Shown: piece by piece, positions 28,802-36,172 of the stretch
Position numbering within the stretch: position 1 is the first letter of the stretch
Layout: the number at the start of each line of letters is the position of its first letter
Source: Bog-473 sp963721585
Lineage (GTDB): Bacteria > Actinomycetota > Acidimicrobiia > Acidimicrobiales > RAAP-2
Direction: 5' to 3'
DNA length: 64,000 nucleotides
Assembly (NCBI GenBank): GCA_963721585.1
Contig: CAVRJN010000007.1
Coordinates: 1,116,001-1,180,000, forward strand
Program-made: the position numbers and the translations under genes
The notes under the pieces: model-generated
What the model saw: only the letters and a program-made list of their open reading frames with translations
What the model was told of the DNA's origin: nothing
The model's database searches: none

Positions 28802-29224
28802 TCACTCGCCCAGCGACTCGAGACCCTTCGTGAAGCGCCCCGCGTGAGACTTCTCGGCCCGGGCCAGCGTCTCGAGCCACTCCGCAATCTCCACGAAGCC
28901 CTCGTCGCGCGCCGTCTTGGCGAAGCCGGGATACATCTCGGTGTACTCGTAGGTCTCGCCCTCGATGGCCGACTTGAGGTTGTCCTCGGTGGCGCCGACG
29001 GGCACGCCGGTGACAGGGTCGCCGGCCTCGCGCAGGAAGTCGAAGTGTCCGAAGGCGTGCCCGGTCTCACCCTCCGCGACCGAGCGGAAGAGGGCCGACA
29101 CGTCGGGGTAGCCCTCGACGTCCGCCTTCTGGGCGAAGTACAGGTAGCGGCGGTTGGCCTGGCTCTCGCCGGCGAACGCTTCTTTGAGGTTGGCCTCGGT
29201 CTTACTGCCCTTCAGTGCTGCCAT
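28802..29224 (-). CDS. Rubrerythrin (ferritin-like diiron domain only)
   Basis: Peroxide-reducing diiron protein. ATG 29224 gives 140 residues: AFAGESQANRRYLYFAQKAD and VAEGETGHAFGHFDFL supply the first Glu/His pair set, IEGETYEYTEMYPGFAKTAR and LARAEKSHAGRF the second. The C-terminal rubredoxin domain of classical rubrerythrin is absent, so it is of the short (sulerythrin-like) type and needs an outside electron donor. It follows fur by 19 bases and is probably on the same transcript. Confidence 0.93.
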   Translation of the reverse strand: MAALKGSKTEANLKEAFAGESQANRRYLYFAQKADVEGYPDVSALFRSVAEGETGHAFGHFDFLREAGDPVTGVPVGATEDNLKSAIEGETYEYTEMYPGFAKTARDEGFVEIAEWLETLARAEKSHAGRFTKGLESLGE

Positions 29225-29243
29225 GGCTGGTACGTACCTTTCT

Positions 29244-29696
29244 CTATTTGGTCGGTTGCGGTGCTTGCGAAACCTGTGAGCCCCGGCACTCGTCGCACAG
29301 TCCCCGGAAAACGACCTCGGCGCTGTCGACGACGAAGCCTTGCGCGCCCAGCGCGGACACCGTGAGGCCCGGGAAGTCGGCCGCCAGGTCGCGTACCTTG
29401 CCACACGAGCGGCAGACCAGGTGGTGGTGTGTGTTCTCGACGTTCGGGTCAAAGCGCGCTGAGCCGGTGCCGACGTCGAGCACGGAGATGGCGCCGAGCT
29501 CGGCCAGGTCGTTGAGGGTCTGGTACACAGTCTTAAGCGAGACGTTGGGCATCTCGCGGAGAACCCTCTGGTGGACCCGCTCGGCCGACGGGTGAGTGAC
29601 GTCGCCCCCCAGGGCGCGAAAAATGCACTGGCGTTGGGCCGTGATCTTGCGCCCGTTGGCTCGGAAGAGGTCGCTCAGCGAGTCGGGTGACCGCAT
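29244..29696 (-). CDS. Fur/PerR-family metalloregulator
   Basis: 150 residues from ATG 29696. N-terminal winged helix (ANGRKITAQRQCIFRAL, VSLKTVYQTLNDLAELG), then the metal-sensing region ENTHHHLVCRSCGKV and the second pair CDEC near the end, a structural zinc site. The link to rubrerythrin and DUF3501 suggests the peroxide sensor PerR rather than an iron-uptake regulator, but this is inference. A 9-3-9 inverted repeat (29728-29748) lies 32 bases upstream, so the gene probably controls itself. Confidence 0.92.
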   Translation of the reverse strand: MRSPDSLSDLFRANGRKITAQRQCIFRALGGDVTHPSAERVHQRVLREMPNVSLKTVYQTLNDLAELGAISVLDVGTGSARFDPNVENTHHHLVCRSCGKVRDLAADFPGLTVSALGAQGFVVDSAEVVFRGLCDECRGSQVSQAPQPTK

Positions 29697-29727
29697 ACGT
29701 CGGCCACCATATCGTGCGCGCAACCCA

Positions 29728-29748
29728 TTTTGACAACGATTGTCGAAA
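29728..29748. promoter_or_regulatory. Fur/PerR-like operator in front of the regulator gene
   Basis: A 21-base inverted repeat, arms TTTTGACAA and TTGTCGAAA with spacer CGA. The perfect core GACAACGATTGTC (29732-29744) is the exact reverse complement of the core at 30104-30116. Position -32 to the regulator start fits repression of the fur-rubrerythrin-DUF3501 transcript. Confidence 0.8.
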
Positions 29749-29807
29749 TCAGCCGTCCGGCCTGGTCTGTGTCCTCGCGCAAAGTGCAGAGTCCCGAAGA
29801 CCAATGC

Positions 29808-30068
29808 CTAGGTACCGGTCGCTTCGCCCTCTGGAATTGCCTCCCACCATTGGCACCACCAGTTACCCCCGACCAGGATGCGGAGCTTCGGGTGCCAGCA
29901 GTACGAAAGATCCTTATACGGCTCGAGGTAGTAACGGCAGTTGTCGCACCGTTCGTCGCCCGAGGGATGCCCACGGAGGACCTGGTTGTCCACCAGGTGG
30001 CTGAGCTCGACGGAGAGTCGCTCGTCGATCTCCTTCGGCTCTGGCTCGGGAATCGTGTAGTCGGACAT
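29808..30068 (-). CDS. Small four-cysteine protein, possible Fe-S (HiPIP-like) protein
   Basis: 86 residues with Cys41, Cys44, Cys57 and Cys72, in the contexts GDERCDNCRYYLEPY, SYCWHPKLRI and NWWCQWWE. The spacing (CxxC, 12 residues, C, 14 residues, C) and the many aromatics around the last Cys resemble high-potential iron-sulfur folds such as the small subunits of benzylsuccinate synthase; a zinc site is the alternative. No signal peptide. It stands alone between two copies of the same Fur-like operator, the upstream one 35 bases before ATG 30068, so it is probably induced by peroxide or iron lack. Family assignment is by pattern only. Confidence 0.75.
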   Translation of the reverse strand: MSDYTIPEPEPKEIDERLSVELSHLVDNQVLRGHPSGDERCDNCRYYLEPYKDLSYCWHPKLRILVGGNWWCQWWEAIPEGEATGT

Positions 30069-30099
30069 AGCGTCGCCACCCTAGCGGGCGTCACATGGG

Positions 30100-30120
30100 T
30101 CTTGACAATCGTTGTCAGAA
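30100..30120. promoter_or_regulatory. Second Fur/PerR-like operator, in front of the four-Cys gene
   Basis: Arms TCTTGACAA and TTGTCAGAA around spacer TCG; core GACAATCGTTGTC at 30104-30116 is the same 13 bases as the operator at 29732-29744, on the other strand. It sits 32 bases before the four-Cys gene start and about 100 bases beyond the pyrE stop, so the small gene is the obvious target. Confidence 0.8.
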
Positions 30121-30219
30121 TCGAGCCGCGGTCCGCCGCAGCGCTCCATCACGCCGGCGAAACGGTCCCCCACGGACCTCGAGCAGCCGTGCGGACACTC
30201 GTCCGTGCCTGCGTCGCCC

Positions 30220-30762
30220 TCACGTCGACTCTGGATCGGAGGCCTCGAGATCGCGCATGGTGAAGAGGGCGCGGAGTGCGATCCGCTCCGCCGCCGCAAC
30301 GCCCGCTCCGCCGCCTTCCCGGTCGATCACACACACGGCGTGCTCGACCACGGCCCCCTCCGAACGGAGGTCCTGAGCCGACAACACGATCTGCCCGCCC
30401 GTGGTCACCACGTCCTCGACGATGAGGAGGTGGCGGCCCGCCACTTCTCCGCCCTCGCAGACCTTCTCGGTGCCGTATTTCTTCGGCTCCTTGCGTACGA
30501 AATACGCCGGCAGCCCCGTCACCGAGGACAGCATGGTCGCCAACGGGACGCCCCCGAGCTCCAGGCCGGCGAGACCATCGGTCCCGGCGGGCACGAGCGG
30601 CACCAGGGCCGAAACGATCTCGGCGAGCAGCGCCGGGTCGGACTCGAAACGGTACTTGTCGAAGTAATGGTCGGCCGTACGGCCGGAGCGCAGGACGAAC
30701 GTGCCGGTCAGGTGGGATGCTGCGAAGACGCGGGCGGCCAACGTCACGCCGACATTGTGCAC
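30220..30762 (-). CDS. pyrE: Orotate phosphoribosyltransferase
   Basis: Makes orotidine 5'-phosphate from orotate and PRPP. 180 residues with the PRPP loop LLIVEDVVTTGGQIVLSA, the flexible-loop KEPKKYGTEKVCEGG and the N-terminal FVLRSGRTADHYFDKYRFES. Intact, and stand-alone from other pyr genes. The preceding leftward gene ends 27 bases upstream. Confidence 0.94.
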   Translation of the reverse strand: MHNVGVTLAARVFAASHLTGTFVLRSGRTADHYFDKYRFESDPALLAEIVSALVPLVPAGTDGLAGLELGGVPLATMLSSVTGLPAYFVRKEPKKYGTEKVCEGGEVAGRHLLIVEDVVTTGGQIVLSAQDLRSEGAVVEHAVCVIDREGGGAGVAAAERIALRALFTMRDLEASDPEST

Positions 30763-30789
30763 CGCGCCCTGTGCCGCCGGGGTGATTCC

Positions 30790-31251
30790 CTACCGCCTGC
30801 TGGTGCCCCCGTCGATGCGCGTGTGATCCAACCGGAAGCGGAGGTGCGCCCGGCAGAGGGTCGTCGTGGAGAGAGCCCAGTTCGGGCTGACGTTGGGGCG
30901 CTGCAACATCTCGCAGTCGACGCAGAGTGACCCCGGGAGGCCCTGCACCCGCGCGAGCAGGGCCGAGAGTTCGAAGAACTCCTCCATCGCCAGGCGTCCG
31001 CTCTCGCAGAGGCCCCACAGCTCGGAGAGACGGAGCTCGTCGCACAGCTCGGCCTCGGCGTCGCGGTCCACGAAGAGCTGTGCACCGGACCTGGACACGT
31101 CTTCGGAGTCGTGGGACCACACGCTCTCTGACCAGTACCGGGCGTGCTCCTCGTCCGCGATCAGGCTGCGCCACAGCGCCTCGGGATCAGAATCGACCTC
31201 CAGCTCGGCCTCCGGTGCGACCTCTTCCCATCGCTCGTCGAAATGCTCCAT
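30790..31251 (-). CDS. Hypothetical protein with Cys pair, acidic
   Basis: 153 residues from ATG 31251, which has a good ribosome site (AGGGGGAACG). The N-terminal half is acidic (MEHFDERWEEVAPEAELEVD); the end holds GSLCVDCEMLQRPNV and TTTLCRAHLRFRLDH, a possible C-x2-C ... C-x2-H metal site. It has no signal or membrane segment. Family not recognised. It lies between pyrE and the DUF3293 gene, both in the same direction. Confidence 0.65.
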   Translation of the reverse strand: MEHFDERWEEVAPEAELEVDSDPEALWRSLIADEEHARYWSESVWSHDSEDVSRSGAQLFVDRDAEAELCDELRLSELWGLCESGRLAMEEFFELSALLARVQGLPGSLCVDCEMLQRPNVSPNWALSTTTLCRAHLRFRLDHTRIDGGTSRR

Positions 31252-31314
31252 CGTTCCCCCTACAGGGCGCTCCCGTGCCGACCGCACGTCGCCTCCCTTC
31301 ATCGAATCGGCGGG

Positions 31315-31800
31315 TCAGATGACCGGCTGAAGCGAAATCCGGGGCTCGGACGTGAGCAGTGACCATCCCGACGCCAGGCGGCGGCGACCCCGGCAGGCCA
31401 CGATGGCCCACTCCGCCGGTGTCCAGGCGAACAGGGCATCCTGGCCGTAGCGCACTCCCAGGGCCAGGACCTCGGCTTCCTCGAGGCCGCGAACAGCCAC
31501 TCCCTCCTCGCGCCTTCCCGTGGCAGGGTCGACTCCGACTGCGGCCAGCAGCGGGACGGACAGCCGCACGAGGTCAGCTTCGAGGTCCGCCTGCCGCGAT
31601 CGATTGACGTCTCGGCCCAGCCGCTCGAGGCCCGGATCCCACGCAGTCAGGAGGTACACCGGCCGCCCGTCGGGCCAGGGCCAGCGGGCTTCGTCTGCGT
31701 CCGGTGCCGATCGGACCCGGAGACTGCCCCCACTCCGATGCAGGATCTCGACCACGGTCCGCTCGTAGGAAGCCCAGGGGTCCTCAGGCGCCGGCGCCAC
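31315..31800 (-). CDS. DUF3293 domain protein
   Basis: 161 residues from GTG 31800. The core YLLTAWDPGLERLGRDVNRS, DLVRLSVPLLAAVGVDPATG and LALGVRYGQDALFAW follows the DUF3293 pattern (TAxNP near the start; a GQxAxF motif near the end). Function unknown; found as a small stand-alone protein in many bacteria. Divergent from the winged-helix gene with 26 bases between starts. Confidence 0.7.
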   Translation of the reverse strand: MAPAPEDPWASYERTVVEILHRSGGSLRVRSAPDADEARWPWPDGRPVYLLTAWDPGLERLGRDVNRSRQADLEADLVRLSVPLLAAVGVDPATGRREEGVAVRGLEEAEVLALGVRYGQDALFAWTPAEWAIVACRGRRRLASGWSLLTSEPRISLQPVI

Positions 31801-31826
31801 CAGACGACCCTACGCCGAAGGCGAAG

Positions 31827-32957
31827 ATGGGCCTGGTGTCTGCGTCGTTCCCGCTCCCCACACTGCTGTCGCAGGCCCTCGTCGCGCACACGATCGAGCT
31901 CGACAACGAGGCGGAGCACCGCCTGCCGCACCGAACCACCCGCCAGCAGGATCCTGACGCCGGGCGTGGTGGCGGACCTTGGTTGGTGTCGTTCGCGTTA
32001 TGGGCCAATGTGCTGCAGTATCTCGATACCGACGACGTCACCGTGGCGGTGCTCCGCGCACGGGCGCGGACGAATCGACTCCTCCTCAACGGCCTTCTCC
32101 GGTGGGGGTACATCACGCTCACACCGCCGGAGGGCGAGCCGTTGCGGAAGCCACCCCAGGACGACGCCAGAGTGCGCCTCAGGCGGGCCGGTCTTCGGGT
32201 ACGGGAGGTCTGGTCGCCCCTTCCGGCCATCATCGACGACCGCTGGCGGCGGCGCCTGGGTGCGCCTGCGTTCGACCGGCTGGACCGGGCCCTCAAGGTG
32301 GTCTTCGAAGCACTTTCCATCGACCCGCCGGCCTACCTCCCGGTGATCCATCCCACCCAGGGAGGCAACGTCGAAGACCCCCACCCGCGTCAGGACACGG
32401 TTGGTGCACACTCCCCGCTCCCGGCGAGCGGGTGCCTTTCGCCGCTCCTGAGCGGGGTCCTGTTGGCCTTCACGGCCGACTTCGAAGCGGACACACGGAT
32501 CTCGTTGGCGATCAGCGCCAACACCCTGCGCGTCCTCGACGTCTCGGGGACACGCCCCGGCGATCTTCCTCGGCTGACCGGTGTGTCTCGAGAAGGCAAC
32601 GCCATGTGCGCCGGGTGGCTGGAACGCCACGGCTGTACCGTGCCCGGGCCGGACAGGTCGGCGCGCCGGGGCAAGGTGATCCACCTCACCCCGAAGGGAG
32701 AGAAGGCGCAGCAGAAATACCGTCGGGTCCTGCGCGCCACCGAGGAGTCCTGGCGCACCAGGTTCGGCGCGGCCGCCATCGACGAGCTCCGAAGCGCTCT
32801 CGAAGACGTCGTGGGTGACGGGACGTTCGAGGCCTCCCCGCTGGCGCCTGGCCTCGTCCCGCACCCCGACAACTGGCGAGCTCGGGTGCGTCGCCCCGAG
32901 ACCCTCCCGCACCATCCGATGGTGCTGCACCGCGGGGGCTACCCCGATGGCAGCTGA
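31827..32957 (+). CDS. Double winged-helix (MarR-like) protein
   Basis: 376 residues from ATG 31827. Two similar halves are seen: about residues 5-110 (LLSQALVAHTIELDNEAEHR, LWANVLQYLDTDDVTVAVL) and about 205-320 (LLSGVLLAFTADFEADTRIS, NTLRVLDVSGTRPGDLPRLT, then GKVIHLTPKGEKAQQKYRRV, a typical MarR wing end). The second half is the better preserved helix-turn-helix. It looks like an internal duplication giving a single-chain pseudo-dimer. Ligand and target unknown; GNAMCAGWLERHGC could be the recognition helix. Confidence 0.7.
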   Translation: MGLVSASFPLPTLLSQALVAHTIELDNEAEHRLPHRTTRQQDPDAGRGGGPWLVSFALWANVLQYLDTDDVTVAVLRARARTNRLLLNGLLRWGYITLTPPEGEPLRKPPQDDARVRLRRAGLRVREVWSPLPAIIDDRWRRRLGAPAFDRLDRALKVVFEALSIDPPAYLPVIHPTQGGNVEDPHPRQDTVGAHSPLPASGCLSPLLSGVLLAFTADFEADTRISLAISANTLRVLDVSGTRPGDLPRLTGVSREGNAMCAGWLERHGCTVPGPDRSARRGKVIHLTPKGEKAQQKYRRVLRATEESWRTRFGAAAIDELRSALEDVVGDGTFEASPLAPGLVPHPDNWRARVRRPETLPHHPMVLHRGGYPDGS

Positions 32958-33002
32958 GGTGGCCCCGGTCGAACGGTGAGAAGGATGTGGCAGTCTTGAT
33001 CA

Positions 33003-34664
33003 GTGCACCCCTTTCGCCGCGCCGATGCGTTGCGACGCCTCGCCGACGAGACGTTCGACGTGCTGGTCGTCGGTGGCGGGATCACTGGAGCGGGCGTCGC
33101 CCTCGACGCCGCCAGCCGCGGTCTGAAAACCGCCCTGGTCGAGAAGGGCGACTTCGCGTCGGGGACATCCTCGAAGTCGTCGAAGATGATCCATGGCGGT
33201 ATCCGCTACCTCCAGCAACGCGAGTTCCGTCTCGTCTACGAGAATCTGGCCGAACGACAGCACCTCCTGGACAATGCGCCCCATCTGGTCAGCCCGCTCC
33301 CGTTTCTCATTCCCCTCTTCGGCCGTGACGGCGTCGTATCCAAAACCGTTGCCCGCTCGTACGCCACCGCGTTGTGGCTGTACGACCTCACCGGCGGCTG
33401 GCGTATCGGGAAACGACACAGAGAGGTCACGAAGGAGGAGGCGCTGGCGCACCTGCCGACCCTCAGCACCAAGCACCTCGTGGCGGGGTTCCTCTACTTC
33501 GACGCCCGGGCCGACGACGCCCGGCTGACCCTCACGGTGGCGCGAACGGCGGCCTACGAGTTCGGCGCGGCCGTGGCCAACTACACCCCGGTCGTGCGCC
33601 TGACGACGGGCGCGGACGGGACCGCCGACGGCGCCATTGTGCGAGCGGTGCCCGAGGACGAGACCTCGGAGTTCCCGATCCGGGCCCGGATCGTGGTCAA
33701 CGCCACGGGGGTCTGGGCTGACCACGTGCGCACCCTCGACGAGGGCCACGATCCCCATGCGATCCGGCCGGCCAAGGGCGTCCACGTCACAGTGCCGGCG
33801 AACCGGCTGCCGTGCGACATCGCCGCGGTCATCCCCGTCCCCCAGGACAAGCGGTCCATCTTCGTCGTGTCGTGGCCCGAGACGGATCTCGTCTATCTCG
33901 GCACCACCGATACGGACTACACCGGACCGCTGGACGATCCCGCCTGCACCCCCGAGGACGTCGACTACCTGCTCGATGCCGCCAACGCCATCACCACCTC
34001 GCACCTCACCCGGGCCGACGTCACCGGCGTCTGGGCCGGACTGCGCCCCCTCCTGGCCCCACCTGCCAAGGGAGGCCATGTCTCGGAGCGCACGGCCGAC
34101 CTCTCGCGCCGGCACACGGTCAGTACGTCCGGCCACGGCGTGGTGACGGTGACAGGCGGCAAGCTCACCACGTACCGCAAAATGGCACAGGACACCGTCG
34201 ATGTCGTCGTGAGCCGCCTGGGCGAGTCGCCGCGTCGACGGCGCTGCGTGACCAAGTCCCTTCCGCTCATGGGTGCCACCACCAAGACCCGCGATCCGGT
34301 CACCCTGGCCCAGCCCAACGCTCGCCTCCTCGCCCGCTACGGAACCGCCTCGCCCGATGTCCTTGCCCTGGCGGACGGGCGCCCTGAGTTGCTCGACCCG
34401 GTGGTGGCCGGATTGCCCTACACGGGCGCCGAGGTCCTCTACGCGGCACGAGAGGAGATGGCGGGCACGCTCGATGACGTCCTGTCGCGGCGCACGCGAG
34501 CCACGATCCAACGCGCCCAGCCAACCATGGACGCCGCCACCGCCGTCGCCGGGCTCATCGCTCCCGACATGGGGTGGGACGACGAGGAGACGCGCGAACA
34601 GGTGGCCCGGTTCACCGAGGCGTGCCAGAAGGAACTGCTCACGGCCGGGCTCGACCTCCCATGA
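33003..34664 (+). CDS. glpD: Aerobic glycerol-3-phosphate dehydrogenase
   Basis: FAD flavoprotein that oxidises sn-glycerol 3-phosphate to DHAP and feeds electrons to quinone. 553 residues from GTG 33003. The dinucleotide fold VLVVGGGITGAGVALDAASR is near residue 22, followed by SSKSSKMIHGGIRYLQQREF, VSWPETDLVYLGTTDTDY, VTGGKLTTYRKMAQ and the C-terminal helical DAO_C domain. First gene of a three-gene set; its stop overlaps the next start (ATGA). Confidence 0.95.
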   Translation: MHPFRRADALRRLADETFDVLVVGGGITGAGVALDAASRGLKTALVEKGDFASGTSSKSSKMIHGGIRYLQQREFRLVYENLAERQHLLDNAPHLVSPLPFLIPLFGRDGVVSKTVARSYATALWLYDLTGGWRIGKRHREVTKEEALAHLPTLSTKHLVAGFLYFDARADDARLTLTVARTAAYEFGAAVANYTPVVRLTTGADGTADGAIVRAVPEDETSEFPIRARIVVNATGVWADHVRTLDEGHDPHAIRPAKGVHVTVPANRLPCDIAAVIPVPQDKRSIFVVSWPETDLVYLGTTDTDYTGPLDDPACTPEDVDYLLDAANAITTSHLTRADVTGVWAGLRPLLAPPAKGGHVSERTADLSRRHTVSTSGHGVVTVTGGKLTTYRKMAQDTVDVVVSRLGESPRRRRCVTKSLPLMGATTKTRDPVTLAQPNARLLARYGTASPDVLALADGRPELLDPVVAGLPYTGAEVLYAAREEMAGTLDDVLSRRTRATIQRAQPTMDAATAVAGLIAPDMGWDDEETREQVARFTEACQKELLTAGLDLP

Positions 34665-36172
34665 CCCAGCCCACCCCGGTCACCCCTATCGATGCGACCG
34701 ACACCGGCGTTGCTGATCGCCTAGGCGTCCGCGTCGTGGACATTCCCCCGGCGCTCCTCGACCGGCTCGTCGCCAGCGGGGCCGACGTCCTGCTCGACGA
34801 CGAGGCCCGAGCCGAGGCGGGACGGGACTGGTGGCCACTGGCCATCGGCTGGGCTGCCGAGGGCGCCGTCCCGCAGCGCCCCGCGGTGGTTGTCCGCCCC
34901 AGCTCGACAGAGGAGGTGTCGGCCGTGCTCGCTGCCTGCAACGAGGCGGGGGTGCCCGTCACGGCGGCCGCGGGTCGGAGCGGCGTCTGCGGCGGTTCGA
35001 TTCCCGTCCATGGCGGCGTGGCTCTCGACATGACCGCGCTCCACGGTCTCCGTGAGGTGGATGAGACCTCCCTCAGGGCGGACGTCCGGGCCGGCACCTT
35101 CGGACCGGATCTGGAGACAGCGCTCGGCGAGGTCGGAGCGGGCTACACGCTCGGCCACTGGCCGCAGTCCATCGATCTCTCCACGGTCGGCGGCTGGCTG
35201 GCCTGCCGCGGAGCCGGTCAGTACTCGACCCGTTACGGGAAGATCGAGGACATGGTCATCGGCCTCGAAGTCGTCCTCGCCGACGGCCGCGTCGTGCACA
35301 CCGAGGGAAAGGGACCCCGCGCCGCCACGGGTCCGAACCTGACCCAGCTCTTTGTCGGCAGCGAGGGGACGCTCGGCGTCATCACCGAGGCCCGTCTCCG
35401 CATCCACCCCTTGCCGCCGGCGCAAGAACGCAGAGCCTTCGGGTTCTCGACTTTCGCCGAAGGTCTGGAGGCCTGCCGCAGGATCCTCCGCCGAGGCGCG
35501 ACCCCGGCGGTGCTGCGTCTCTACGACCAGACGGAGTCGGAGCGGAACTTCGACGAGGGCGACACCAACGTCCTCATCGTTCTCGACGAGGCCGACCTCG
35601 ACATCCTCGCCGGCACGATGAAGATCGTCGACGCGGAGTGCTCGACCGAGGCCGGAGCGCAGCCGTTGGATCACGGCCAGGTGGACCGGTGGTTGGGTCA
35701 CCGCAACGACGTCTCCGCGCTGGCACCCCTGTGGCGCAGCGGCATTGTGGTCGATACGGCTGAGATATCCGGTCCGTGGTCAGCGCTCTCGGGCCTCTTC
35801 GATGAGGTGGTCGGCGCGCTCAAGAACATCGACGGGACCTTGGCTGCGTCTGCCCACCAGTCCCACGCGTATCCGGACGGCGCCTGCCTCTATTTCACGT
35901 TTGGCGGACGCGGGCCCGATGGCGACGACGAATGGCGTGAGCGCTACTACCGGCAGGCATGGGACACCGTGACCGACGCCACCCTGGCGCATGGTGCCGC
36001 GATCAGCCACCACCACGGCATCGGCCTCAACCGTTCCCGTTTCCTGCCCCGGGCGCTGGGCACCGGCTTCGAGGTGCTCCGAGGCCTCAAGGCGACCTTC
36101 GATCCCAAGGGCATCCTCAACCCCGGTAAATTCGGTCTCGACTCGCCCTTTGGACCGGCGCCCTGGACATGA
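34661..36172 (+). CDS. FAD-linked oxidase, alkyl-DHAP synthase-like
   Basis: 503 residues. The FAD_binding_4 domain holds PAVVVRPSSTEEVSAVLAAC, AAGRSGVCGGSIPVHGG and GHWPQSIDLSTVGGWLACRG, and the C-terminal FAD_oxidase_C domain ends with the catalytic-loop-like AISHHHGIGLNRSRF. These are the marks of alkyldihydroxyacetonephosphate synthases, which swap an acyl for an alkyl chain on DHAP; D-lactate/glycolate-type oxidases are the alternative. Four-base overlaps on both sides tie it to glpD and glpK, so a DHAP- or glycerol-linked substrate is likely. Confidence 0.88.
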   Translation: MTQPTPVTPIDATDTGVADRLGVRVVDIPPALLDRLVASGADVLLDDEARAEAGRDWWPLAIGWAAEGAVPQRPAVVVRPSSTEEVSAVLAACNEAGVPVTAAAGRSGVCGGSIPVHGGVALDMTALHGLREVDETSLRADVRAGTFGPDLETALGEVGAGYTLGHWPQSIDLSTVGGWLACRGAGQYSTRYGKIEDMVIGLEVVLADGRVVHTEGKGPRAATGPNLTQLFVGSEGTLGVITEARLRIHPLPPAQERRAFGFSTFAEGLEACRRILRRGATPAVLRLYDQTESERNFDEGDTNVLIVLDEADLDILAGTMKIVDAECSTEAGAQPLDHGQVDRWLGHRNDVSALAPLWRSGIVVDTAEISGPWSALSGLFDEVVGALKNIDGTLAASAHQSHAYPDGACLYFTFGGRGPDGDDEWRERYYRQAWDTVTDATLAHGAAISHHHGIGLNRSRFLPRALGTGFEVLRGLKATFDPKGILNPGKFGLDSPFGPAPWT

